Source: Vibrio campbellii CAIM 519 = NBRC 15631 = ATCC 25920
GTDB taxonomy: Bacteria > Pseudomonadota > Gammaproteobacteria > Enterobacterales > Vibrionaceae
Direction of reading: 5' to 3'
DNA length: 64,000 nucleotides
Assembly: GCF_002163755.1 (NCBI RefSeq)
Contig: NZ_CP015863.1
Location: 1,178,001 to 1,242,000 of the forward strand
Numbering within the stretch: the first letter of the stretch is position 1; every line of letters starts with the position of its first letter. This document shows positions 34,025 to 42,579 of this stretch, in pieces. The translations under genes were made by a program, and so were the position numbers. The notes beneath the pieces are model-generated. The model had not been told where the DNA came from. It saw only the letters and a list, made by a program, of their open reading frames with translations, and ran no database searches.

Positions 34025-36082
34025 ATGTTGTTAAAAAAACTCAAGATATCCGGCTATAAGAGTATCTCATCAGGACATCCCCAGACGATTGAGTTTGAGG
34101 ATGATGTAACTATTTTCATTGGTCATAATGGCACAGGCAAGAGTACGGCTCTTGAGGCGCTAAATAAGTTGTTTTCAATTGACCATTCTTTGAGAGGTTT
34201 ATCCCCTTCGGATTTTCATTTACCTAGCGGGGACAAACCCGATACGGCTAGAGATTTATTTATTGAGGCTTGGTTTGACTTAGGTAACACCGAAGATCCA
34301 ATCTCGATACCACCTTTATTGAATGGTCTAACAGCCTCAGGCGAAGATGGATCGATCATATTTCGCGTTCGTTTGGAAGCAAGTCTGTCCTTTGATTACA
34401 ATCCATTAGGGGATGTTGAAGAATCCATTTGGGTTATTGATAGTGATATGGATGAGCCTATAGATGACGTCAAAGAACGTTTACTTACAACTCAGAGAAA
34501 TGCAATTCAGGTCAATTACGTACCAGCTAACAGAGATCCTCTTACACAGCTAAAGTTCTCATCAAAAGCCATTCTAGGTAGGCTTTTAAAGGCGATAAAG
34601 TGGTCAGAAGAAGAAAAGGGTGAATTTGAAGAAAAAGCTCAAGAGTTGAATGAGTTAGCTACAGAAAACAATGCTCTAATTCAAATAAAGCAGGCTATCA
34701 ATGAAACTTGGAGTGACATATATAGAGGGCAGCATTTAAAGGAAGCTATTCTTGATTTCCCGGTTGGAGACATTGATGAAATACTTAAGCTCTTGCAACT
34801 TCAGTTTATGCCTGATGCGACAAAGAACAAGGTTGATACAAGCAGGCTTAGTGATGGGCAGAAATCACTAGTATATTTTGCATTGACGAAAGCACTGTTT
34901 GACTTAGATAAAGCAATGCGTAAAGCAATCAGTGACGGTGAAGAATCTTATTTCGATCCTGAGAAACTCCGATTGCCAGTTTTCAGTCTTATGATTCTTG
35001 AAGAGCCAGAGAATCATCTCTCACCACATTACTTGGGAAGAGTCATGAGTCTGGTCAGAGATTATGGTTCAAGTGAGTCTTGTCAGTCTATTGTGTCGAC
35101 ACATTCGGCATCGTTAGTAGGAAGGGTTGAACCTCGTCAAATTAGACACTTTAGGTTAGAAAACGATACGTGTAGTACACGAGTCCAAGCCTTAAGTATG
35201 CCGGAGTCTGGGGATGAACAGGCCAAATATGTTAGCGAGGCAGTTAAGGCTTATCCTGAAATATATTTCTCGAAGTTGGTTGTTTTGGGAGAAGGAGATA
35301 GCGAGCAAGTAATACTTCCCAAACTGCTGGAACACTTCGGTCAACATTCTGATGGTCGTTCTATATCCATAGTTCCATTAGGTGGTCGGCATGTAAACCA
35401 CTTCTGGCGCTTGTTGGAGTCGCTACAGATCCCTTACATAACGCTGCTTGATTTCGATATTGACAGAAATGGTGGCGGCTTTGGGCGTATTAAATATGCG
35501 GTCGAACAACTAGTTACTAATGACAATGATACACCTTACCTTCATGAGGAGATGATAGAAAATATCCCTAAATGGGACTCAGACGAAGATCCGAATCTTT
35601 ACTTGATGACATTTGTAGAGAACGATGAAGATGATGAAGAGGAAGACGTCAGCCTTGTAGAGGAGTTGGAAGAGAGCAATGTGTTCTTCTCTAGCCCTTT
35701 AGATATTGATTATTCGATGATTTGTGCTTTCCCAGAAATCTTTTGCACCCCCGACTTAGCTTACGGAGAGCGAGGTCCTATGGAGGGAGGTGAAGATGAA
35801 TCTGAAGAAGAGCAGGAAGCTAGGCAAGCCTCACTCATCAAGGCGGTCTTAAAGCAAGGCAATAGCGGTATAAGGTATGATTTCGGTGAAGACTGGGAGA
35901 GAAATTTCCTTTGGTATAGGTATAGATTTCTTTCAAACAAAAGCAAGCCAGCATCTCATGTAAGGATGTTCTCGAAATTGGAAGCTACGTATAGCTCTGC
36001 TGAAATAATACGTAGGATGCCCCCCGAGCTTAGGAGGCTGATTGAGAGAGTTATTGAGTGCTCCGAGCAGGTTGTTGAGTAA
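34025..36082 (+). CDS. gajA: OLD-family ATPase/TOPRIM nuclease, Gabija GajA-like
   Basis: A protein of 685 residues. The N-terminal ABC-type ATPase has Walker A IGHNGTGKSTALEALN near 32-47, signature SRLSDGQKSLVYF near 276-288 and Walker B LMILEEPENHLSP near 322-334. The TOPRIM domain follows, with the catalytic Glu in VVLGEGDSEQVILPKL near 419 and the Asp motif TLLDFDIDRNGGG near 473-485. An acidic insertion (about 535-600) precedes a C-terminal helical tail. GajA is the sequence-specific nuclease of the Gabija anti-phage system, kept off by NTPs. This copy is about 100 residues longer than the Bacillus GajA of about 578. The stop overlaps the helicase start by one base (TAATG), so the two are translationally coupled. 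Confidence 0.85.
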   Translation: MLLKKLKISGYKSISSGHPQTIEFEDDVTIFIGHNGTGKSTALEALNKLFSIDHSLRGLSPSDFHLPSGDKPDTARDLFIEAWFDLGNTEDPISIPPLLNGLTASGEDGSIIFRVRLEASLSFDYNPLGDVEESIWVIDSDMDEPIDDVKERLLTTQRNAIQVNYVPANRDPLTQLKFSSKAILGRLLKAIKWSEEEKGEFEEKAQELNELATENNALIQIKQAINETWSDIYRGQHLKEAILDFPVGDIDEILKLLQLQFMPDATKNKVDTSRLSDGQKSLVYFALTKALFDLDKAMRKAISDGEESYFDPEKLRLPVFSLMILEEPENHLSPHYLGRVMSLVRDYGSSESCQSIVSTHSASLVGRVEPRQIRHFRLENDTCSTRVQALSMPESGDEQAKYVSEAVKAYPEIYFSKLVVLGEGDSEQVILPKLLEHFGQHSDGRSISIVPLGGRHVNHFWRLLESLQIPYITLLDFDIDRNGGGFGRIKYAVEQLVTNDNDTPYLHEEMIENIPKWDSDEDPNLYLMTFVENDEDDEEEDVSLVEELEESNVFFSSPLDIDYSMICAFPEIFCTPDLAYGERGPMEGGEDESEEEQEARQASLIKAVLKQGNSGIRYDFGEDWERNFLWYRYRFLSNKSKPASHVRMFSKLEATYSSAEIIRRMPPELRRLIERVIECSEQVVE

Positions 36083-37767
36083 TGAACGAATGGAAACCAA
36101 CCAAAGGTATAGAGCCAACTCAGGAGTTGATGGATATCATCACTTGCGATCAATCAGTTTCGGTTTTGGCGTGTGCGGGAGCCGGGAAAACAGAGCTGTT
36201 GGCTCAAAAAGCTAACTACCTATTGGTTACTGGGATATGCCCTTGGCCAAAGAGAATACTTTCATTGACATTCAAAACTGAAGCTCAAGCTAACATCAAA
36301 GTAAGAATTGGGAAAAGGTGCGGAGAGGCATCTTCTCGATTTGACTCTTTTACGTTTCACGCTTTTTGTAAGAGTGTAGTTGATCGGTTTAAAAATATAC
36401 TTCCTTTATCTCAGCGTCCCCATGATGGATATGATATTGTTTTCAAAGAAAGTGAGGCAAAAAATAACTCTAAGATCCTTATGGAACGATTGATTGATAT
36501 GGCAATTATCATTCTTAAAGAAAGAGAGGATGTAAGGGCTATGTTCTCAAACTCATACTCACATGTTTTTGTTGATGAATTTCAAGATACAACAAATAAA
36601 CAGTATGAGCTTCTAAAGCTTCTATTCCAAGGGACGCCCAGCAAGCTTTTGAGTGTGGGTGATATTAATCAAAGTATTATGCTTTGGGCTGACGCCCGAG
36701 AAACGGTGTTTGATGATTTTCTAAATGATTTTTCGGCTGAACAGAAGTATTTGTTAAAAAATTACAGAGCCTCAGACGAAATTGGTAGGGTTCTAGACGT
36801 CTTCATTGATTATATAAAGAATCCGACTGAGGAGGTTGAAAGTTCTGATGTTTCTTCTCCAAACTGCTCTGTAAGTATTTTCTCTAATGAAGTTCAGGAA
36901 GCCAAGCTCGTATCCCAGAGTATAAAAGCTCTTATAGATGGGGGAGTAAACAACAAGGATATTTGTATACTAACGAAGCAGCAGTCAGCGTTGTACACAG
37001 AGAGAATAAGTGGTGAGTTAGCTAGGCTAGGAATCGAACATGCTGATATGAATGAATTACAAGATGCATTCAAAGAGCCTTTAGGATTGATTTTTTCTCA
37101 ATTTTTGAAAGCACTTTTTTCCCCAAGCCTGAAAAATACAATGGAAATCTATGGTGTTGCTTTGAGCCTAAATAGGGTCGAAATTGGCGATAAAAAGGAA
37201 CATGAGATTGTATCTACCATTTCACAATACATAGCCCAGAAACGAGAGCAATTGAATGAGCAAACCACCATCGACGAACTTATATCGTACGTTGTGGATT
37301 TCGTACATTTCCTCGATTTAGGCAAGATAAAAGGAAGGTGGAAACAATATCGTTCAGTAGGATTCTATCAAAAAACATGGAATACTCTTGAAACCCGTCT
37401 ACGCCAGACTTACGCCCAAGTCGAGGGGGTGAAAGACTCTGTCGTTCTATTTAACTCCCCAAATACGATTCACATTATGAATATTCATAAGTGTAAGGGG
37501 TTAGAGTATGACTACGTTTACTTTGTGGGACTTGAAGACCAAGCTTTTTGGAATTACAAGTCTCAGACATTTGAAGACAATTGCGCGATTTATGTCGCAC
37601 TATCTAGAGCAAGAAAAAGTATCAATATTACATACTCGATGCTCAGAGCAAACCGTAGCTATTCGCAATGGCGTGACAATCGACCTTCAAGCTGGAGTGC
37701 GCTTTCTTCTGTTTACAAGGTTCTCTTACATAAATGTAAGTTTCAGCGAATAAACCATACTGAGTAG
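36082..37767 (+). CDS. gajB: UvrD-like superfamily 1 helicase, Gabija GajB-like
   Basis: The protein has 561 residues with full SF1 motifs: Walker A VLACAGAGKTELLAQKA near 28-44, Ia LSLTFKTEAQANIK, II FVDEFQDTTNKQYELLKLL near 162-180, III SVGDINQSIMLWADAR near 193-208 and IV NYRASDEIGRVLD. V is MNIHKCKGLEYDYVYFVGLE near 470-489, and VI is YVALSRARKSINITYS. GajB is thought to sense DNA ends and activate GajA by depleting NTPs. Immediate coupling to the OLD nuclease gene is the reason for naming it Gabija rather than a stray helicase. A hairpin terminator lies about 95 bp after the stop. Confidence 0.85.
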   Translation: MNEWKPTKGIEPTQELMDIITCDQSVSVLACAGAGKTELLAQKANYLLVTGICPWPKRILSLTFKTEAQANIKVRIGKRCGEASSRFDSFTFHAFCKSVVDRFKNILPLSQRPHDGYDIVFKESEAKNNSKILMERLIDMAIIILKEREDVRAMFSNSYSHVFVDEFQDTTNKQYELLKLLFQGTPSKLLSVGDINQSIMLWADARETVFDDFLNDFSAEQKYLLKNYRASDEIGRVLDVFIDYIKNPTEEVESSDVSSPNCSVSIFSNEVQEAKLVSQSIKALIDGGVNNKDICILTKQQSALYTERISGELARLGIEHADMNELQDAFKEPLGLIFSQFLKALFSPSLKNTMEIYGVALSLNRVEIGDKKEHEIVSTISQYIAQKREQLNEQTTIDELISYVVDFVHFLDLGKIKGRWKQYRSVGFYQKTWNTLETRLRQTYAQVEGVKDSVVLFNSPNTIHIMNIHKCKGLEYDYVYFVGLEDQAFWNYKSQTFEDNCAIYVALSRARKSINITYSMLRANRSYSQWRDNRPSSWSALSSVYKVLLHKCKFQRINHTE

Positions 37768-37863
37768 AAATGCTAACGGCTAGGTGCGAGAGAGGAGATA
37801 AGTTAAAAGGTACTTTTTAGCTTTAGTGGCGCTCTCTCAAACGATACCGATATTACCGATATA

Positions 37864-37894
37864 AAGAAGCCCTCCAAACGAGGGCTTCTTTTAG
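37864..37894. terminator. Bidirectional hairpin terminator after the Gabija-like pair
   Basis: AAGAAGCCCTC (37864-37874) pairs with GAGGGCTTCTT (37880-37890), with T runs at both ends. It separates the convergent helicase gene and primase remnant. Confidence 0.85.
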
Positions 37895-37897
37895 TAA

Positions 37898-38935
37898 TTA
37901 AACACCGCAGTATTCAGGGTGCTTGAAATATAAGATCGTTGGACGATCTTGTTTACTCTTGTTTTGTGTGCGTAGGAGGTAGCCGCGGTCACATAGGTTT
38001 TCTAGTACAATATCGCTCACGTCGCTCAACGAGAAGAGATTTGGTAAGCCGTCGAGCTTGCTAAGAAATAGCTTAGAAAGATCATGCAAAATTGTCTTTT
38101 CGCAAGATCCGAAAATGCGGTATTGATGAGTTTCTAGAAACTCAACAAAACGAATTGCTTTTTCCAAGGTTGAATCAAGAATTAAGTCTGTATCTAGGTT
38201 ACCTTCAAACATATGTAACACCAAAGCTAGACGAGCACATAACCCAACATGTTTACCTAGCACGGGTTGCATGTCGGCTTCCACAGTAATGATCTTTGCA
38301 TGTTGTTCTTGAACCCATTCAGCCCAATATTGCTGCGCTTGGGGATGAAAGCTCAAAACGTGTGAACGCCCCTTGTCGTCAAAACCAATGGTTCCCGCGC
38401 GTAAAAAGGCATCGTTCACTCTTTTGACCACTTCCTTTTCATCATCTAGAAGCGGTTTATCGACATACTTTCCTTCCGGAATGTCAGGCATGACCATTAA
38501 AAGCATTGCATGCGCTTCTTGGTATGAAATAATGCCAGCGCCAACGAATTGCCCCATTTTAAAGGCTTGTCGGTTTAGTTCTTCATTACGTGAGCCTTGA
38601 TTTGTCATCACTAGATTGCTCACACAGCGTGAAATCGCTTCACTAAAAAAAGCTGTGATATGTGTTGTGATTTGCGTCGTCTTAGGAAGCGTTGAACCAG
38701 TATTTTTTTCCTGTTGTACTACTGGTCGCGCATCAGTGGCAAGTTTTGCACATACAGATTGATTTAACATAGCACAGTTCTCCAGATGCACATTGTTAGT
38801 GTGTAGGTAGGATTGAAGAACACCATCGTTTTTGTTTTTGGCTTGAGAAGGCGCTAGCATCAAGAGACCTCCATCCGCGCGTATATCAACGCAGTGCGAC
38901 TTATCACCCAGCAAGTTTGTAGTGCTTTTAACCAT
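37898..38935 (-). pseudogene. Primase/DUF3987-type replication protein with large internal deletion
   Basis: The frame is open for 345 codons, but its parts do not belong side by side. Residues 14-32 (HCVDIRADGGLLMLAPSQA) match the DIRGDGG-like metal site of bifunctional primase-polymerase N-terminal domains. From about residue 105 the sequence matches the C-terminal half of DUF3987 proteins (LSFHPQAQQYWAEWVQEQ, LGKHVGLCARLALVLHMFEG). The helicase-like Walker A region expected between them is missing. I read it as an in-frame deletion relic of a phage or satellite primase. It might still be expressed, but it should not work as a primase-helicase. Confidence 0.6.
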
Positions 38936-38943
38936 AACCCCTT

Positions 38944-39404
38944 TTGGTGCCTGCCACTAAGTGGAATGAGTTGGTAAGCGTCCCATTAAATGTCTCTTCG
39001 AAAGAAGGTGGTCTAGCGAGGGAAATCGTATATTACCCCACTAAACCACCAGGGTTAGGCACGATTCATTTTAAAACCGCGATACCTTCAAAAAGTCGAT
39101 CAAGAGGCAAACGAAATCATAAGGCCAATTGGCCTCAACTACTTGCTTACTTAAAAGAAAATGTCCCACAGGAACCCTAACAACATACAAACAGCTGTCT
39201 GAGGAATTCTATGGTCACGCAAACGCAACGCAAGCCATTATTTCGATGCTGAAAGCAGCAGTATCAGACGATTTCTCAAACTCCCAATGGACAAATCGTG
39301 TTGTGGGTGTTTCTGGAAATGTGGTGGATGTAAATGGACAAAAAGAGCAGTTACTAAATGAAGGAATTAAAGTAATCAACGACAAAGTTCAGGTTATGCT
39401 CTAA
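38944..39404 (+). pseudogene. Frameshifted MGMT/alkyltransferase-like DNA-binding protein
   Basis: Two overlapping frames make one protein. The upstream frame ends LLAYLKENVPQEP at 39180. The downstream frame contributes GTLTTYKQLSEEFYGHANAT. Joined as ENVP-Q-GTLTTYKQL, they restore the conserved start of the MGMT DNA-binding domain (consensus VPxGxVxTYGxLA). A single missing G in CAGGAACC (about 39168-39176) explains the break. No PCHR active-site cysteine motif is visible in the C-terminal part. The upstream N-terminus has only a TTG start and may itself be truncated. A sequencing error is the alternative to a real mutation. Confidence 0.6.
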
Positions 39405-39406
39405 GT

Positions 39407-39436
39407 TAAAAGCCCCGAAATCTCGGGGCTTTGCGT
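39407..39436. terminator. Hairpin terminator between the island and exsE
   Basis: AAAGCCCCGA pairs with TCGGGGCTTT around a 5-nt loop. It may act in both directions between the convergent alkyltransferase pseudogene and exsE. Confidence 0.7.
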
Positions 39437-39459
39437 TTCTTACAAGGTGAGGGTCGAAC

Positions 39460-39759
39460 TCAGCTCATCGGCCTATTGGTCGCGATCACTTGAACCTTTC
39501 TACTCAACAGGCTTTGTGCTGCGTTCGAGTCTTTTTCAAAGTTTAAAATCGCGTTGGAGAGCTCAGTATTGGCAAGCATAGAAAGCGTCTCGCCTAGCTC
39601 TAGTTTAGAGTTAGTGCGGTTTTGCTCTCGCTCGTTTGGATTTATCTGCGCCACGGTTCTGCCTAGAAAGTTTCCCTTCTGTACAGACTCAGTCCGGCTG
39701 TTGCTCTCGATCCAATCGATAGATAAGTGATTTTGTGTTGGTTGGATGTCATTGGACAT
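39460..39759 (-). CDS. exsE: ExsE-like secreted anti-regulator of T3SS expression
   Basis: A polar protein of 99 residues without Cys or membrane segment (MSNDIQPTQNHLSIDWIESN). Sequence alone does not define it. The call rests on position: it directly follows the ExsC-like chaperone gene on the same strand, at the edge of a T3SS locus that also has exsB, exsA and exsD, as in V. parahaemolyticus T3SS1. In that circuit ExsE binds ExsC inside the cell. When ExsE is secreted, ExsC titrates ExsD and frees ExsA. The gap to exsC is 7 bp. Confidence 0.65.
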   Translation of the reverse strand: MSNDIQPTQNHLSIDWIESNSRTESVQKGNFLGRTVAQINPNEREQNRTNSKLELGETLSMLANTELSNAILNFEKDSNAAQSLLSRKVQVIATNRPMS

Positions 39760-39766
39760 AGATCAC

Positions 39767-40213
39767 CTAAACTCTTAAATCCGAGCTCTGAAGCTGAGAT
39801 GGCAAAGCTTCCATGGCGATGTGGGCGGATAACAAGTCTTCCCAAGATTCGCTCTGTGTGAGCAGCTCAGCCAGTGCATCTTCAAACAGTTCGTAGTCGA
39901 GTGACTCTGCATGAAGCAGTCTATTTAAACAAAGCTTGTGCCTGTGGTTATCTAAGCTAAAAAACAATTGATGCTCAGACCAATGGTAGTTGAATGCGAT
40001 AAAAGAACGGTAAAGGTCAGAATTAACAATTTGTAGATCGACGATCTCAGCTTCTAATTGAAGCATCCCTGTCGTTGGGTGAAAAATCACATGAACTCTT
40101 AAGTTGTCATCAAAAGCTAAACCCAATTCGTCTTCAATCAACTGTAATTTAGGTAACCCTATTTGATGAGCAAATTTAAGTAAAACCTCATCTACGATTT
40201 GGCGCGCAGACAT
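39767..40213 (-). CDS. exsC: ExsC-like chaperone/anti-anti-activator
   Basis: I take the ATG at 40213 (MSARQIVDEVLLKFAHQIGL, 148 residues), because AAAAAGGA lies 8 nt upstream; an ATG three codons earlier abuts that ribosome-binding site directly. The acidic, CesT-like fold is suggested by LPKLQLIEDELGLAFDDNLR and FALLTQSESWEDLLS-type helices. ExsC binds ExsE as a chaperone and otherwise sequesters ExsD, which activates ExsA. It is the first gene of the minus-strand exsC-exsE operon. A predicted ExsA-type promoter precedes it, giving positive feedback. The assignment rests on both fold and context. Confidence 0.75.
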   Translation of the reverse strand: MSARQIVDEVLLKFAHQIGLPKLQLIEDELGLAFDDNLRVHVIFHPTTGMLQLEAEIVDLQIVNSDLYRSFIAFNYHWSEHQLFFSLDNHRHKLCLNRLLHAESLDYELFEDALAELLTQSESWEDLLSAHIAMEALPSQLQSSDLRV

Positions 40214-40271
40214 AGAAGTCATCCTTTTTAGAATTTTAAGGGTGAAGTTATGGCAAGTGCATTTCGATGTT

Positions 40272-40295
40272 TATCAAAATTGGTTGGATTTTTTT
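40272..40295 (-). promoter_or_regulatory. Predicted ExsA-type promoter site of exsC
   Basis: Read on the minus strand: AAAAA (40295-40291), five bases, AAC (one mismatch to GnC), six bases, TGATA (TGnnA). A TAACTT hexamer starts 22 nt after the last A of TGATA. The spacing equals that of the sites before exsD, the ADP-ribosyltransferase-like effector and VopS. Confidence 0.55.
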
Positions 40296-40569
40296 ATATA
40301 AACGCTTTTCTATTGGGCCAATAAAGAAATCATTGGTCAGGTTGCTTATATCATAGGTTCATATAAATCCTGCTTATATAATGTTTAATTATGTGCTTGG
40401 AACTAATGTCAAATTTTATGGCAAAGTAAATTAAGGTTAATTAGTGGTTTCTTATTTATGAGAATTTATTTTTTTGTTGGTTTATAAAATACAGGTTGAT
40501 CTTTTGTATATTTCTGTACCAGAATTGCGATTGTTATTTTAATAAAAAGATAAGTAGATAGAGTACGCA
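40296..40569. other. AT-rich divergent promoter gap between exsC and exsB
   Basis: No ORF. With the 40223-40295 part it forms a 347-bp divergent regulatory gap. The strong A/T bias is typical of H-NS-silenced T3SS control regions, but no site for exsB is convincing. Confidence 0.5.
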
Positions 40570-40977
40570 GTGAAATCTAGAACACTTATTGGGTTGCTAA
40601 GCTTGTTGTTTTTGAATGCTTGCACTCACAACAATTCCTTAAACGGCGGCTTTGCGAGCTCTGCCCAAGCTGTGCTGTATGGGTGGGTGGCTTTTGATGA
40701 GTATATTGCGCCCGTGAGTACATCGGTTGATGTTGATGTGTGCCAAGTAACCACAGAACGGTGTATTACAGTCGCAAAGCAGACATACCAGGGGGTTCAG
40801 CTGCCTGTACAGTACTCTTTTGTTATTGCGCCCATACAAGCAGGTAAGGGTGAAATGAAGATCCGCGCAGTGTTACGTTCTCAAGGGGAAATCAGAGCCA
40901 GCAAAGAAGAGGACTATATTTTTACGCAAGGCAGAGTGCATAAGGATTTAAAACTAGAAGCTTACAATAATAACTAG
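40570..40977 (+). CDS. exsB: ExsB-like lipoprotein, T3SS pilotin (YscW-type)
   Basis: The 135 residues use a GTG start. The signal peptide has the lipobox LNA-C (Cys18, MKSRTLIGLLSLLFLNAC), so the protein is lipidated. The rest is a compact beta-rich domain (VLYGWVAFDEYIAP onward) containing a Cys pair in VDVCQVTTERC. ExsB/YscW pilotins escort the secretin to the outer membrane. Its place just upstream of exsA matches the exsB-exsA order of Pseudomonas and V. parahaemolyticus. The sequence similarity of this family is weak, so the call leans on lipobox, size and position. Confidence 0.75.
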   Translation: MKSRTLIGLLSLLFLNACTHNNSLNGGFASSAQAVLYGWVAFDEYIAPVSTSVDVDVCQVTTERCITVAKQTYQGVQLPVQYSFVIAPIQAGKGEMKIRAVLRSQGEIRASKEEDYIFTQGRVHKDLKLEAYNNN

Positions 40978-41575
40978 AAAAGTAATCGTTTTCATTTTTT
41001 CTATTTTAATAAAAATTTAAGTTGAATGAAGCGAATAATCTGGAGATAAAAACCTAACTATAAATGGGGTCAAGTCATCGACTCAGTGCTTCTTTATATG
41101 AATATCAGTTGCACTCACTGCAATTTTTATGTTTATATCCCCCGCTTCTATGAAGTTGACTAGATAAAGTGGTTTAAAAATAAACACTCCATTTTTTATG
41201 GAAATACCAATATAGGTGAGAGTAGGCTTAAATATTAGTACTTTCATTTATTCTAATATAATAAAAGTTTCGGTTGCTTGAGTATCACTAGTTATAAGTT
41301 GAACTTTAGCAAAAGCTTATTAATTTCTCGAGAATATAACAAAAAAATATCGAGACGTTTTTCCAAGATTATTTTTTGCTACCACCGGTAGTTTTTGAGC
41401 TATTTGTAATTTATTCGGGGAGTATGGTCGTGCTATTGCACCTATGCTCTTTTCTTTGCTTCTTTAATTGACATCGTTCTGATTAAACACCGCACGTACG
41501 TTTTGTATAGGCGGGATCAGGCTTTGGCATTTCTCTTTTTTCGATTAGAGAAATTAGGATTATGAAGGGTAGAAA
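40978..41575. other. 598-bp AT-rich leader/promoter region upstream of exsA
   Basis: No ORF of note on either strand. The region is rich in A/T tracts. I searched by eye for the ExsA-type pattern found elsewhere in the locus and saw none. Its length suggests that exsA has its own, differently controlled promoter here. Confidence 0.6.
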
Positions 41576-42436
41576 ATGGATGTGTTAGGCCAACTAAACA
41601 CAGAAAGGGTCAACTCGCTATCGCGAAAAATCCATAGTACTTGTTACTATGAAAAATACGATGAAGTTTTTCATTCTCGCCAGTCTCACATTGTTGTCGT
41701 TCACAATGGGCAATTGCGAGTTCAGACGGGGGATTGCACATTAGATGTCGTCGCTGGTTGTGGTGTGTTTCTCTCTCAAGGGGATTACTTACTAGAGTAC
41801 ACGCCAATAGATGGCCAATATACGGCGTCAGTGATCGAATTCGACAATGAACTTGTCAGTCAATTTTTGCAAAAGCACAGTGATTTACTGATGTCGCTAC
41901 CAAAAGTTGAGAACGTTCAGTCTGGATTGTTCCCGTTTACTTTCAATTTGTTGATAGAGCAGACCTTATCAGGGATGAAGACGCTAGAAGAGCAGTCTTA
42001 TCCTGACACCATCATGCGCTTAAAATACGAGGAAATGCTCATCTTATTGCTCCACGGTGAGCAAGGTGAGAACCTGTATGCGTTATTATCACAGCTGACC
42101 AACAAAACCTCAGACCGACTGCGTCGCTTTATGGAACTCCATTACCTGAAGGAGTGGAAGCTGACCGACTACGCTCATGAGTTTGGCGCGAGCCTGACGA
42201 CGTTTAAAGAGCTCTTTAATGAGCACTATGGCGTTTCTCCTAGAGCGTGGATCAGTGAGCGCCGTTTGCTGCATGCCCATAAGTTATTGCTTACTAGCAA
42301 AATGAGCATTGTCGACGTCGCAATGGAAGCGGGCTTTTCTAGCCAATCTTATTTTACGCAAAGTTACCGACGCCGCTTTGGAACGACACCAAGTCGTGTA
42401 CGTTCTGGGGATGAACAAGTCGCTATTGCTAAGTGA
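41576..42436 (+). CDS. exsA: AraC-family T3SS master activator ExsA
   Basis: The 286 residues are close to the length of Pseudomonas ExsA (278). The N-terminal half is a cupin-like ligand/oligomerisation domain that ExsD targets. The C-terminal half has two AraC helix-turn-helix units: LTDYAHEFGASLTTFKELFN near 195-214 and MSIVDVAMEAGFSSQSYFTQ near 243-262. ISERRLLHAHKLLL links them. Secretin, needle and effector genes are its expected targets. exsD begins 125 bp downstream after its own predicted ExsA-type site. Confidence 0.92.
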   Translation: MDVLGQLNTERVNSLSRKIHSTCYYEKYDEVFHSRQSHIVVVHNGQLRVQTGDCTLDVVAGCGVFLSQGDYLLEYTPIDGQYTASVIEFDNELVSQFLQKHSDLLMSLPKVENVQSGLFPFTFNLLIEQTLSGMKTLEEQSYPDTIMRLKYEEMLILLLHGEQGENLYALLSQLTNKTSDRLRRFMELHYLKEWKLTDYAHEFGASLTTFKELFNEHYGVSPRAWISERRLLHAHKLLLTSKMSIVDVAMEAGFSSQSYFTQSYRRRFGTTPSRVRSGDEQVAIAK

Positions 42437-42450
42437 AATGTCTGACGACT

Positions 42451-42474
42451 AAAATTTTCTGACTAATTTTGAAA
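42451..42474 (+). promoter_or_regulatory. Predicted ExsA-type promoter site of exsD and the sctB-L operon
   Basis: AAAAT, five bases, GAC (42461-42463), six bases, TGAAA (TGnnA, 42470-42474). A TATTAT -10-like hexamer starts at 42496, 22 nt after the final A. The match to the Pseudomonas ExsA consensus layout is clear. Confidence 0.65.
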
Positions 42475-42579
42475 GGCATCAACTGGCGTAAACTCTATTA
42501 TGCTCAGCGTAACAACGAACAAAACTATTACCTCTACTTCTTTCTGGATTGTTCGAAGTAGATGCGGAGAACAACACCA

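Noticed and set aside
39421..39470. Search for an attR copy of the tRNA-Ser 3' end at the right border of the island
   Set aside because: Only a short, partial resemblance (GGTCGAACTC) was seen; no convincing direct repeat of GTTCGAATCTCTCACTCACC.
40484..40509. Candidate ExsA-type site before exsB
   Set aside because: Has an A-rich block and a TG, but lacks the GnC triplet and the final A at the required spacing.
41060..41085. GGGGTCAAGTCATCGAC, similar in look to ends of small repeat elements
   Set aside because: No second copy or inverted partner was seen in the window.
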